Positions 45,510 to 57,700 of a stretch of DNA of 64,000 nucleotides are shown in pieces. Position numbers and translations under genes: made by a program. Within the stretch, counting starts at the first letter, position 1, and each line of letters starts with the position of its first letter. The notes under the pieces are model-generated. The model did not search any database. It worked only from the letters and a program-made list of their open reading frames with translations, and was not told the origin of the DNA. The DNA comes from Maniola hyperantus. Its lineage: Eukaryota; Arthropoda; Insecta; Lepidoptera; Nymphalidae. The stretch covers positions 806,001-870,000 of the forward strand of contig NC_048554.1 of assembly GCF_902806685.2 (NCBI RefSeq). The letters are read 5' to 3'.

Positions 45510-47203
45510 GGTCTGCACCCCTACATACTCAAAATCCCACGGACTCAAACGAAATTTCTTCCTCGTTTTCAATATGCACTGCTAGAATAGAGAATACTTA
45601 ATATTGGTACCTTCAAACGAAGAATGAATAGGAATAAGCACCTTCTGGTTGGGCGCACTCCACCTTAGGCTGCATCGTCTTCTGTTCGGTGTGATTGCAG
45701 TCAAGCGTAAGCCTATGTACCTACCTACTTAAAAATAGTTACGAAATTCCGCCCGAAATCTCCACAATAGATTTTGAAATATATGAAAAACTATACGATC
45801 GCTGCGTTCCTGGTGGCGTATAATATTTATATTGGGCTAGCTAATGCTTGCGACTTTGTGTAGTCCTCGTGGACTACACACCTATTTTACGTATAATATG
45901 TAGTGTAAAAAAAGATTCCGACGAATTGAGAACCTCCTCCTTTTTGGAAGTCGGTCAAAAATATAAAGCACTTAATTTACTTACTGTAACGTAAAAAAAA
46001 AGATTCCGACGAATTGAGAACCTCCTCCTTCTTTGAAATCGGTTAATGAAGAAAATAAGTAAGTCTTACAACAACTTTTACATTAGCTCCTTATTTTTTT
46101 TAAATTCACTATTTAACTTTCTGCTCTTTAATTTCACATACAATTCACTGAGACCTTATAGGTAAATATCTAACAATTACTTAACAATGGTATACCTAAA
46201 TTACGTACCTACCTACTTAAGCCAAGGTTTCTAAAGTAATAATATTAATCACTCATAAGTCACACACTCATAACTTAAAACAAACACTACAACATGCATA
46301 ATATTTTATGAATCACAATGGACTTTACCGAACATCAGGAAAATAAATAACTGCAACTTAAAAAATATTTATTACCTAATGTACCTACCTACTACCACTT
46401 AAACTCAACCAAGTGAAATGGAAATAATTAATGCCTAATTTATCAATTAATACCTTTTAAGATGGATAAATCGGATGAAAATCTGATACGATTAAGTGGC
46501 TTTGAAAAACTGAGTAAATTGTTCAGACAGAGTGATAACTATATATTTTTATCTAATCGACAAATAAATCAACTTTGACGTCTTGTTATCGCTTTTACAA
46601 TATGTAGGTAGGTACCTACCCGCATTCGCATATCAATAAAAAGAAAATTTCCGATAGGTAATGATAACGATTGATAGTGATATGAATTGTTTTGAATTAG
46701 TAAAAACTTCCGGCAGAAGAGCCAGGAATACCTACCTGTCAATGGCTTTACACAAGGAACAAGTTTAATACATTCCCCTACTTACCATTATAGATGAGAG
46801 TGTGTCTGTCTGTCTGATAGCTTTTCATAGCCCATCCGTTTAACAGATTTTGACGCAATTTGATATAGAGACATCTTGCATTGTATGGGCTACTTTTTAT
46901 CCCGGAAAATAGAATAGTTTTTTGGGATTAAAAAAAAACCGAATCCACGCTCGCTTCTCTTGCGCTTAGTCATGTTCTTTCTAAGCTATTTATAATACAG
47001 TACGTAAGGGCTTTATTAAAAAAAGTCGATTTGCAATACCTACATATTTTATTAATTTCATGAAAATTTACATTTTCTAGTGGTATAAAATTGATTCGTA
47101 ACTAATGATATTAGTTTGCATGGTTGAAATTTGCTCGTACCTATAACAATAATTACACCACTGTGTATCTTTGTAACTCCTACTTCTATATCTATGGCAT
47201 AAC

Positions 47204-47433
47204 CTAATACTTAAAAATCCCTTCCCCACTTTTCCTCCCTAACTTCCCCTCACTGACCAGCTTGTCTAACAGCGGTATTGGTCTGAACACAGGATTTCCA
47301 GTCTTTTCCAACATGACAGCTAGTATCGCCTTCTTAAGATCCAAGCCAGTGAAGTCAGCTAGTTCTAAGGGGCCCATAGGATAGCCTGCGCCTAACTTCA
47401 TGGCTATATCTATGTCACTAGCTGATGCGTCTC
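47204..47433 (-). CDS. Distal duplicate of the HADH(-) terminal exon (alternative last exon)
   Basis: The exon opens after a TTTCTTTCAG acceptor with the same phase (GA, completing a Gly codon) as the regular last exon at 49362-49127, runs 75 codons from DASASDIDIAMKLGAGYP to KSGEGIFKY and ends at a TAG. It shares EKTG-PVFRPIPLLDK with the regular exon but differs in the helix region (GLDLKKAILAVML) and lacks the final KK. It is uninterrupted with conserved 3HCDH C-terminal-domain residues, so it looks functional. AATAAA on the minus strand lies about 155 bp beyond the stop. It is 1.7 kb downstream of the regular exon with only repeats between, and no HADH exons 1-4 are nearby, so it is more likely an alternative 3' exon than a separate gene. 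Confidence 0.75.
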
Positions 47434-49126
47434 CTGAAAGAAAATTTAACGTGTAGATTTTAAAGCTATTTTTGTTTTTTTTTACCTTATTGACTGGGAT
47501 CTCAGCTGTTGGTAAATCTGGCTTTTTATTTAGAAAAGCGGTGCCAATTTAGAAAATACAATTTCCCAAATTGACCATGCCAGGAATCGACCCTGAAACA
47601 CCACTTTTTAATTTTTCATGGCAGCCATTTTGAAATTTTCGTTATTGGTCGTTATATAGCAGCCATAGATTAATTATTATTGGTTACGCTATGATAGCAG
47701 CAATAGAAATACACATTCTGTGAAAATTTCACTGCCTTACTAATTATTACAGTTTACGAGAACAGCCCACTGACAGACAGAGAAACGGACGGACAGTGTA
47801 GGTTGTAATATTCTAATAGGATAAGGTTGGCACCATTCGCGGGTACGCAACCCTAAAGAGATAAAACATAATTTGAAGATAAAGGTACTTCCCCTGCTTG
47901 TCTTATCTAGAACACTTAAAAAATTTCGATTGTCTCACACCTATTATATCACTACCCCTATTATAAATGTGAAAGTGTGTTTGTTTGTTGGTTTGTCCTT
48001 CAATCACGTCTGGAGCAACGGATCGACGTGATTTTTTGCATGGGTATAGTTTAAGACCTGGAAAGGGACATAGGCTACTTTTTATCCCGGAAAATCAAAG
48101 TGTTCCCACGGGATTTTTAAAAACCTAAATCCACGCGTACGAAGTCGCGGGCATCAGCTAGTATATGTATACATAAATGTTAGCTATTAAAATAACTAAT
48201 TCTTAATAAGCAAACCGTTTTTCACGTCACAGATAAGGTGTGAATAATCTAATTTAATTGGTTATTTATTTATTAATTCAGATATAAGTTAGCCCTTGGC
48301 AATCTCACCTGGTGGTAAGTGATGATGCAGTCTAAGATGGAAACGGGCTAACCTGGAAGGGGTATGGCAGCTTTTTATTAAACCCCTTTGTTTTGAACAC
48401 TAAATCGCTTGGCGGCACGGCGTTGCCGGTATGGTGGTAACTAGCCACGGCTGAAGCCTCCCACCAGTAGTTAAGGCGAAGGATATGACCTATCTATTTG
48501 TTTTGATTGTAGGTACTGACTAGGCCTGGTATTCACCAAAATGTAGATCAATCAGATTATTAATAGATGACGTGATTTGTTTGCTAAAAATATCTCCGCT
48601 CCAATCCGCTTTGGTGGACACCGCAAAAGAAAATTCAAACAAAATTGTATATAAGCTTTATCTATAAATTAAAAAGTTGGGTATCAGGATTCAGGAGAGT
48701 TAAATAAATACACGTGATATTAGAAAAATATTTTTATTTTCAAATATGTACTTAAATAAGAAGTAACAAAATATATTTTTCTACAATATATTAACATTTT
48801 TTATAATTCCAACACGCAGTGTTTTAAATAAAATACATTAAAGGTGTTATTATTTAAGTCATTATTTATACGGCAAAAATATACCACCCCTAGTTCCGTT
48901 ACCGCAAATACATTGAGGCCCCCAATCAAGAGGGGGCCTTAAGTGTTCTACAATCATAAAAGATTATTCACGTAACATTAATTTAATAATATCAATTTGC
49001 TATGGACATTTTCGCATATTTCTTAAAAGGCCCCCAAAAATTTTGTAATTTTTTTTCATACAGACTCAACCTATGCCATTCAATCCCATCCCACCACCAT
49101 ATTTAAGAAAAATAGCCCTATACAAG
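47434..49126. other. Spacer between the two alternative HADH(-) last exons
   Basis: Holds a Helitron-like copy (47960-48161) and a LINE-tail-like repeat (48286-48475, matching 10772-11025 in reverse). No exon is seen. Confidence 0.7.
47960..48161 (+). mobile_element. Second-family Helitron-like element, complete
   Basis: TTATAAATGTGAAAGTGTGT start, GAAGTCGCGGGCATCAGCTAG-type end with CTAG. It lies between the alternative HADH(-) last exons. Confidence 0.7.
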
Positions 49127-52100
49127 TTACTTCTTGTACTTATAGAAACCCTCTCCAGTTTTAATGCCAAGTTTGCCTTCTGCTACCATCTTATCCAAAA
49201 GCGGTATTGGCCTGAACACGGGGTCGCCCGTTTTCTCGTAAAGAACGCTCAGAACAAACTTGTTGGTGTCCAAACCGGTATAGTCTGCGAGCTCCAGGGG
49301 GCCCATGGGGTAACTTGCGCCTAACTTCATGCCTATGTCTATGTCTTCCTTTGTAGCGTCTCCTGAAACAGTAACCATAGGTTTCATTGAAGATAGGTGT
49401 AAAATAATTATTAGGTAGGTAGAATTAACATAACGATATCAGTGCACGATGCCGCAGTTTTTTAAGTTCAAAACTAAAAATAAAAAATGGCGGCAAATTA
49501 AAAATCAGTCCAGTTCGAGTCGGACTCGCGAACAAAAAGGGTTCCGTACCATCGTAAAAGAAAATAAATAACACTTTTTATTTTTTTTTGGTACATCTAC
49601 CAACAAAATATCACGGTTTTCGAATTTTCCCCTTTACTAATTATTGTGCCTGATGCCCGCGACTTCGTCCGCGTGGATTTAGGTTATTAAAAATTCTGTG
49701 GGAACTACTCAATTTTCCGGGATAAAAAGTAGCCTATGTCCTTTCCCAGGAAGTAAGCTATCTCTGTGCCAAATTTCGTCAAAATCAGTTGGACGGTTGA
49801 GCCGTGAAAAGCTAGCAGACAGACAGACAGACACACTTTCGCATTTATAATATTAGTATGGATAAGTTGCAATGACTTATCTTCCAAATTTCATGACTCT
49901 AGGTCAACGGAAAGTACCCTACAGGTTTTGATTCCCTTGACAGATACGACAGACAGACAAGTGACAACAGAGTGATCCTATAAGGGATTTTTTTCTCTGA
50001 AGGTTTGGAACCCTAAAAATATCAAATGACATTTTTTGCGGTGCCGTAGGTTTCTAAATTAGCTAAATAAATAATAACTATAAGCTTTCTTTAGATGGGC
50101 TTTAAGAAGAAATTAGCTATCGACATTACACAAATAATAATTCCTTTTATACTCACAGCATAAATACATAACAATAATATTACCAGCTGCATGCACCCAG
50201 TTAAAAATGTACATGTGATAAAGTTTCAACACATTGACTTTAACTGTCCTCAAAAAGCTGTGCTGTGCCTTAATCGATAAAAAAAACCGGCCAATTGCGA
50301 GTCAGGCTCGCTCACCGAGGGTTCCGTAGTACAGTCGTGTTTTTTCGACATTTTGCACGATAATTCAAAAACTATGATGCATAAAAATAAATAAAAATCT
50401 GTTTTAGAATGTATGGGTGAAGACCTTTTATATGATACCCCACTTGATATAGTTATCTCACTTCAGAAAGACAGAAAGTTGAAAATACTAATTGTTAGTT
50501 CATGACCACAATTTAATTTTTTTTGTGTGTGATGTAACCACAAATTCACGGTTTTCAGATTTTTCCCCAAATGTCAGCTATAAGATCTACCTACCTGCCA
50601 AATTTCATGATTCTAGGTCAACGGGAAGTACCCTGTAGGTTTCTTGACTGACAGACAGACAGACAACAAAGTGATCCTATAAGGGTTCCGTTTTTCCTTT
50701 TGAGGTACGGAACCCTAAAAAGATGCAGAAATTCTAAATATAGTTTAGAAAAAGACAACCAATATTTACATACCTCTCTCATACATCCTCAAAGCTTCAG
50801 CACTGTAGGGTCCAAGAAGCCTGTTGACCACAAACCCAGGGGTATCTTTACACGTGATGCAAGTCTTGCCCACCGCCTTGCCCCACTCCATCATAGCCTG
50901 GTAGGTCTCCTCCGACATCTGCTCGCTCTTGATGACTTCCAGCAGACGCATCACGGGCACTGGGTTGAAGAAGTGCAGACCGCCAAATCTAAAATATATA
51001 AATGTAAAAGGTGACCGACTGACTGACTGATCAACCTACCAGATGGATCGGACTGAAATTTTACACACAGGAACTTATTATGATATAGACATAAATGTTA
51101 AGAAAGGGTTTTTGAAAATTCAACTCCTAAGGGCATTTGTGCACTCATCTGTGAAATCATGGATTCCGTAAAAATACGAATCGAATGAGTACGCATTTGT
51201 ATGACGGTCACTTAGAATCACGAATACGATTACGGATGAGTGCACAAACGCCGTGGAGGTAAAATAAGGGATTGAAATTTGTGTTGTTAATGGAATAAGG
51301 TATGAAACAATTCGCGAGTTTTTCTTGAAAATGCGTGAAATCATGGTAATAATAAATAATTTATTGTTTCACTCAAATTACAACCATTAGGTTAAGCCAC
51401 CGATGCCGAAAATAAGTTGTACACTCGTGTTATAGGCATCAGTGCTCTATATAAGGTAAATTATGATAATGCAATATGAGATGATAAAATAATAAGATTG
51501 CAACTTGAACTATGTCTCATTAACATCGAAATGACGTCATTTGACGTATATTTAAGTAAAAATATACTATCAGCTCGAAGCTTCAGTCTAGTGCTGACGT
51601 CACTAAAATGGCGGTCACGCGCATTAGCAATTCGCGGGCTATATTAATCTATTTGGTACACAGTAAACACCTACCAACCATCAACAATTCCAGATCAGAG
51701 CCCTTTTTACTAGACACCAACAGTAGTAGGCAACTTACTTGTTTTTTCTTTTGATTTCAGCTCCAATTTCATTGATAGAAATTGATGACGTGTTACTCGC
51801 AAGGATTGTACGTTCTGGGCACAACTGAAAAGATTCATTTATTTCATTCATTCGTTACTACTAGCTGACGCCCGCGACTGGATTTAGTTTTAAAAAAAAA
51901 AACATTTTGATGTCAGTATGTATGTTGTATAGTGACTATAAGTCCTTGAAAAGTCTTAAAAATGTGAATAGAAACATCTAAAGTTTGTAAAATCCAAATA
52001 ATAAAATTCAAAAATATGTATTTATTTCATGATGACCAAACTCATGGCTTTTTTTTATCCAGAAAGCAGATTCTACTAAGCAGTCCTCAACAGATGCTTT

Positions 52101-53647
52101 TTTCAAAATACAAAAATAGGCTCTTTCTTCTATATAAAATAATTCATACTATGTATGTATGTAAGAGTTTGTAAATGATAAAAAAGCTTGGATTTGACTC
52201 GCTCCAGCAATGCACGAGGCTGCAATGGCTTGTATAGTATGGTATAATAAATTAAAAAGAGCAACCGCCGAGTTTCCTGCTGGTTCTTCTTGGTAGGAAC
52301 GGCATTCCGAACCAGTGGTAAATTAAAACTACCTGACGATTCATAAGCACTTGTAAAAAGTTTACTTGAATAAAACATATTCTGTTCTATTCTATACCTG
52401 ATCAAGTTTATTAAACAGCTCCTGTTTCACATCCAGCTTCTCAACAATGGCTTCCACGATCAGGTCAGCATCAACACCGTCCTCCAAACTAGTGGACACC
52501 TTGATCCTCTCACATGCATCTTTGACGTAAGACTCAATCTTGGCCGGAGCATCTTTGTGAATCTTCCGTGCCACTCTATGCAGATTATTTTGTATTGACT
52601 TTTGAGCCTTCTCCAGTAACTCAGGTTTAAGGTCGATTAGGTTCACGTTTTGACCTGCTTGAGCTGCAACCTAAGTACATATACATTTTCATCATTATCT
52701 CAAACCGTCGCCGGTCCACTATTGAGCACAAGTCTCCTCTCAGAATGAGAATAATTTAGACTATAGTCATCCATGCTGGCCAAGTGTAGATTGCCAGACT
52801 TCAAGGACTGCCAGAACTGCAAATACTTTTCTTATACATGGCATATCAAATCTTATATCAAATCTATAAAAAGAGCAACCGCCAGGTTTCTTGCTGGTTC
52901 TTCTCGGTAGGAAAGGCATTCCGAACCAGTGGTACTGACTACTGACGATTCAAAGATACTTGTAAAAGTTTAATTGAATAAAATATATTTTTATTTTATT
53001 TTTATTTCACAAACCTTTGAGAACATTATAGTTTTTGTTGGCACTTGCATGAAGGTTTTTGACATATTTTTTTCTGTTACTGTCAATGTACATTTGTGGT
53101 GTGCGATTTGAATTCTAATGCATGCCAGGCATAAGCCAGTATACTACAAAATATTAGTTTTTTGTCACATTACATTAAAAGATGAAAGTTAACTGGTTTT
53201 TTCTTATGTTTACAATAAATATAAGAAATAATAAGTAAATATCATGAGCAACTTTATAATAAATATGAAGTAGGTACATTCAAAACATCTCATCTCACAA
53301 GGTACATTGAACATCCATTAAGATAACAAAAACGGAAGCAGGGATTCTCTTGTAAAGTTGTATGTACCATCTCTAACCTAAACTAAAATAGTCTTTTATT
53401 AAGTAGGTACTCTGAAAAGTAAACTCAACTTTTAAAAACTTTGTGTAGGTATACCTAGTTACTAGTAAAAACTTTGTGTATACCTAGTTACTAGTAACTT
53501 ACTTATAAAAAATATTACACATGAATCCAAACTTACCTGGGCTATTCCGGATCCCATGAGCCCACCGCCGACCACTGTGACGGTTTTGATGGCATTTAAA
53601 GACGTAGAATTGGAGAAATTCCTCGATAAACCAAATAATTTATTCAT
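49127..53647 (-). CDS. HADH: 3-hydroxyacyl-CoA dehydrogenase, mitochondrial, copy A, 5 exons
   Basis: Exons 53647-53537, 52670-52398, 51824-51739, 50988-50774 and 49362-49127 join in phase to 306 codons (human HADH 314). The enzyme oxidises L-3-hydroxyacyl-CoA with NAD+ in mitochondrial beta-oxidation. Visible: a basic, acid-free presequence (MNKLFGLSRNFSNS), the Rossmann loop VVGGGLMGSGIAQ, ILASNTSS, the catalytic His in GLHFFNPVPVM followed by the LLEV Glu, DTPGFVVNRLL, and the C-terminal domain YPMGPLELADYTGLD. Relative to copy B and to mammals it is more diverged after GLDTNKF (YEKTGDPVFRPIP replaces the GWH block) and reads NRLLGPY. Exon 4's acceptor AG lies in a Helitron-like terminus. 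The gene is divergent from copy B and has a second last exon at 47433-47204. Confidence 0.95.
49504..50019 (-). mobile_element. GGTTCCGTA-family repeat, reversed, split by a Helitron-like copy
   Basis: Left part has GAGTCGGACTCGCG followed by GGGTTCCGTACC, right part has GTCAACGGAAAGTACCC and GTGATCCTATAAGGG. A reversed second-family Helitron-like element (49650-49862) is nested between them. It lies in HADH(-) intron 4. Confidence 0.7.
50279..50719 (-). mobile_element. GGTTCCGTA-family repeat, full-length ~440 bp, reversed
   Basis: Starts AAAAAACCGGCCAATTGCGA and ends TTTGAGGTACGGAACCCTAA. Other copies: 8066-8122 (fragment), 14548-14668 (reverse part), 14674-15076, 16124-16560, 17917-18343 and 59330-59440 (reverse). 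It carries no ORF; class unknown to me, non-autonomous. Confidence 0.75.
50988..51287 (+). mobile_element. Helitron-like element touching HADH(-) exon 4, with a nested MITE
   Basis: Begins TCTAAAATATATAAATG immediately at the exon boundary, then AAAGGTGACCGACTGACTGA and the family body. It is split by a TIR element at 51132-51252 and resumes with AGGTAAAATAAGGG. The 3' end is missing. Confidence 0.75.
51132..51252. mobile_element. 121-bp MITE nested in the Helitron-like element
   Basis: Inverted ends GGCATTTGTGCACTCATC and GATGAGTGCACAAACGCC match at 17 of 18 positions. The interior is also partly palindromic. It interrupts the CCTAAGGGGGTGAAATAGG block of the host element. Confidence 0.75.
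51495..51638. mobile_element. MITE copy 3, in HADH(-) intron 3
   Basis: GTCTCATTAACATCGAAATG body and TTAGCAATTCGCGGG right end match 1301-1452; the left end is degraded. Confidence 0.65.
52166..52397 (+). mobile_element. LINE tail abutting HADH(-) exon 2 donor
   Basis: GTTTGTAAATGATAAAAAAGC onward, GAGCAACCGCCGAGTTTCCT, ending in TCTGTTCTATTCTAT at 52395. The exon begins at 52398, so the ATTCT-type tail runs through the donor (GTATAG on the minus strand). Confidence 0.7.
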
Positions 53648-54771
53648 TTTTCTCTATAAATTGTACTTTGCTCGTCGCTATAATTTACAATGCAAAAACC
53701 GGCAACGTTTCACTTCAACAAGCTTCCATAAAATTGATAACTTGTGCGAAGTTCACTGTTCAAGGCATATAAAAATTCCTAAACTTCGTACGTAAGTCGT
53801 AAACCGCTCGTGTGGAAATGATAAACGCGAAAATTAACTATAGGTAGGTAGGTACCACTTACCTGCCATTGGGAGATACAGCGATACGGTGCCGTGAAAA
53901 ACACATTTTTATCAGCAGCGATTGGGAGATAAATACTTCACAAAACAAAAATGATCAGATTTTAGAAAACTCTTCTAGCATGCGTTTATTTATTTTTGTT
54001 ACAATTTAAACGTTTCTTTTAACGCTGTTTAATTTACGATTGAAATGGTAGAATCTAAATGTCAATTTTATTAAAATAAGCTGTGTTCATTAAAATACAT
54101 TTTTCTTTGCATATTATGTTATAATTGTATGTACCTATTAAGTATATAATGTTTTAATTTGCCTTCGGCAAGCAATAGAGGTTGTGTTTTAAGCTCATGA
54201 TTTACAAATTACAATTCATAATCATCGTAACATGCGTTGAAAGGATTTTCTTATTCAGCGACCTCAAGGTCATGGTTCATTGACCTATTGACACACATGC
54301 ACAATACATTTACACTATCAGCTTGACAACAACTTTGTGACCAATATGGACCAATCACATCACATTGCACAGCATTGTCTATGGTCATTGGTCTTCATAA
54401 AATAAGTAACTTCTACACACCAAGAAGCCAAAAGTTCGAAAATAATATTTAAACAAATTAATGTACAAAGTTACTTTCGCTTTTTTAAGTAATGTTTCTT
54501 TTTCTAGGCTAGGTAATGAACATCCAGTACCTAGGTAGTATTTTAGAAAATAACTTAATGATTCAGTTCCAAGAAACACTGGTCGCTCGATGTTTGTTGG
54601 TAGCCACGCTGGTAGCATACTACTATTTGTCTATGAATTCATATCTCTCATTTTACAAAAATATAAATTGAACTTTGGAATTCCTTTTTCAATTTTTTAT
54701 CGATAGCTTAACACTACCGGTACTTTTTATCGGAGTCTGAAATTAATTAACTATAAGTAATTAACTTAACA
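53648..54771. promoter_or_regulatory. Divergent promoter region of the two HADH genes
   Basis: 1.1 kb separates the two start codons. It contains one perfect nuclear-receptor-type site (54264-54272), an ATTGGGAGATA motif twice (53878, 53929) and the GACCTCAAGGTC palindrome. No coding sequence is seen; the ORFs are incidental. Confidence 0.5.
54264..54286 (+). promoter_or_regulatory. Putative FTZ-F1/ERR-type site with an inverted half site
   Basis: TCAAGGTCA at 54264-54272 equals the extended half site bound by FTZ-F1 and ERR monomers. The reverse half site TGACCT at 54281-54286 follows after 8 bp. It lies 500 bp before the copy B start and 620 bp from copy A. Binding is inferred. Confidence 0.4.
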
Positions 54772-57700
54772 ATGAACCAATTTAGAGTTTTAGCAAGAAA
54801 CTTCTCAAGTTCATCAGCATTACAAAACACGGTGAAGAATGTTACAGTCATTGGAGGAGGCTTGATGGGATCAGGGATTGCCCAGGTATTTAATATAGGG
54901 GTGATATAAGTTGTGATTATGCATGTTAAGTTTCAGTTAAACTGATATTTATTAACTGTTCAAAATTACCTATAATAAATAGCTAATAATAAAAAACGGG
55001 ATAATAGAAAATTGAAATTAATTTAATATTCACTAGGTATTAAATTAGAAACATTTTCTGAAGAAATGCCTACTCAATATGGTTGCTATAATTTTTGACT
55101 ATTTCAGCAAAAACTTGTAATATGTACTTAACTTAATCATTTCAGAAAAGATAAAAATAAAGATTTCTTACTTACAAACAAGCCCAAACTTTAGCAATAG
55201 GGTACCTCAGGTAATGTCTTTAAATCAACTTGCATATGTTCAGCTTTCTTTTAGAGAAAAATGTGTATTTGCAGGTAGCCGCACAAGCAGGTCAGAATGT
55301 GACACTAGTGGACGTCAGTTCGGATGTCCTGGCTAAAGCCCAGAAGTCCATCGGCAACAACCTGAGCCGAGTGGCCAAGAAGGTGTACAAAGACAAGCCT
55401 GCAGAGGGGGAGAAGTTTGTCTCAGAGTCCTTGGCGAGGATCAAGACTGCCACAGACCCTGTCAAAGCAGTGGCTGCTGCTGACCTAGTGGTGGAAGCTA
55501 TTGTGGAGAACTTGAGTGTGAAACATCAGCTGTTCCAGAAACTTGATGAGGTAACAATATTTTTATTAATCTACCCACATTTCTGAGCCTCGATAGCTCA
55601 ACGGTTAAAGGAGCGGACTGAAAACTGAAAGGTCGCTGGTTCAAATCCCACCCGTTGCACTATTGTCGTACCTACTCCTAGCACAAGCTTTACGCTTAAT
55701 TGGAAGGGCAAGGGGAACAGTCAGCAATTAACTTGGCTAATATTCTTTTTTTTAAATAATAAACTAATTCCTTTCAGTCATATAGTTTGGAAACTCTTGA
55801 TTTTATTCTAGAGAGTTGATGAGGTAATAATATTTTTATTAATCTACCTACATTTTCTTTTAAAATAATGGGTGAATAAATATACTATGTCAAGAGTGTG
55901 GGCAAGACTGGGATCTACATACAACACTATGATGGGTGCAGCAAGTGTGTGGGAACTTCAAGCAACTCCATGATGGGGTGGAGCAAGAGTGTGGGATTCA
56001 CAACAACTCTATGATGGGATGGAGCAAGAGTGGGATGGACATATGTCTATGATGAAGTGGGAACTGGGCACAATCCTTTCTTATAATATCCTCTCTTCTT
56101 TGTCTTTCTTACTCCTGGCTTTCCAATTTGTGTACCAATACTCAGGTTTTTGTACTTGTTAATCTTTTTTTTCAGGCAGCCCCAGCTCATACTATATTGG
56201 CGTCAAACACTTCATCTCTTTCCATAAATGACATTGCCTCAGTAGTAAAGAGGAAGGACAAGTAAGTTTATTTTTAATTGAATTTATGTTTAGTTACAAA
56301 ATGGCATTCCCACTATTATGACTGATGTAACTTAAAAACAGAAGCATGAGGTCAAATCAGAAAACCAGTTTTTGAAATATTTTTTACATTGATTAATTAA
56401 GGTGTTAACCTAAATTGTATACCTCAAATTCACAGCATAAGGCAGTGGTCCGAACGCCGGCGAGAAAACGACTAACTATCGGCGATTTTCTCTCTCAAGA
56501 AACGCACAATAAATGTACATTCCGTGTAAACGAAAGAGATGCATATATCAAAAGTTGCTAACTGTTCACACTGCTGGCGACGACTCGCTTTACTAGTTTT
56601 GTCGCTGAGTGACGAGCTTTCAAAAATAAACTCGCTCAGCGTTATCGTATATTCGTTCAGCGATGCTCGTTCGCTTGAACACGTGTAACGCGCGCGCAGG
56701 TTTGCACAGGACTGAGCGACCGCGGGCGAATGGCGCGAGTAATCGCTCGTCGCACTTGCACACTCGCTTATAGCCCGGCGACAAAACTATCGAAACTACA
56801 CATTCGCTTGCCGCTGATCGCCAACACGTTTAAGTTTCTAGTTCTACTCGTTTCTCGTTCATCGTCGGCGGTCGGACCACTGCCTTTAGGCAATTATATA
56901 CCCAATTTATTGGGTATTCTAATCCATCAACATTATAACTGTGTCTGGACATAGGTCTCTTGTAGGGACTTCCACACGCCACGGTCTTGCGCCACCTGGA
57001 TCCCTATCGTCTCCCATACAAAGTTTTGCCCGTAATGACCGCGCTGGGCAGGCGTGTTGGTCATCGCAGGGCTAAACTGGTTGTACCAGTATCGCAGCCA
57101 AAACTGCCATTATCTAAATAATTTTATTTCTAAGGTTTGGTGGCCTCCACTTCTTCAACCCAGTACCAGTAATGCGTCTCTTAGAAGTTGTCCGTGGTGC
57201 TGAGACCTCTGACGCTACATATAAAACTATGATGGATTGGGGCAAGAGTGTGGGCAAGACTTGCATCACCTGCAAGGACACCCCCGGCTTTGTGGTCAAT
57301 AGGCTGCTTGTACCATACATTGCTGAGGCTGTGAGACTGTTTGAGAGAGGTTAGTATCAAAGAAATCTGTTTTCATTAGTTTTATCATAGAGGCAAAAAA
57401 AAAAAAAAAATATTTTTATTTTAAATATTACAATAAAGATTAAAGCTAGCCTTATCTAATTACTATACAAATCATGCCCGCGTAGAATGGTGCCAAGAAT
57501 ACTGGCTGCATTTCCGCGTTGGACAGCCAGGCAAAATTGTGGGCAAGACTGACATAAACATTCAAAATCTTTACACCATTTTTGCATCTTTACACCAACA
57601 TTGGTTGCCTGGAAGAGATCGCTAGGTAGCGACAAGATCGCCAAAATATACATACATACTTTCTTTGTAATGCTTATTGTTTTTGTGCTATAAAATAAAA

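Larger units (their letters stand above)
44248..47203. other. Intergenic region between IPMK and HADH(-)
   Basis: Contains a reversed Helitron-like fragment ending in a perfect hairpin (44337-44507), a LINE tail with ATTCT repeats (44510-44878), a SINE interrupted by a TIR element (45031-45509), two copies of a GAATTGAGAACCTCCTCC repeat (45905-46046) and a partial Helitron-like copy (46786-46960). No gene seen. Confidence 0.7.

Noticed and set aside
47204..47433. A third HADH gene
   Set aside because: Only the last exon is present; no match to exons 1-4 lies between 44.2 and 49.1 kb.
55586..55665. A tRNA gene in HADH(+) intron 2
   Set aside because: Box-B-like and anticodon-arm-like parts are present, but the terminal bases do not pair as an acceptor stem and it continues into a repeat-like tail.
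56730..56954. 74-codon frame in HADH(+) intron 3
   Set aside because: Lies inside the 445-bp MITE and has no recognisable domain.
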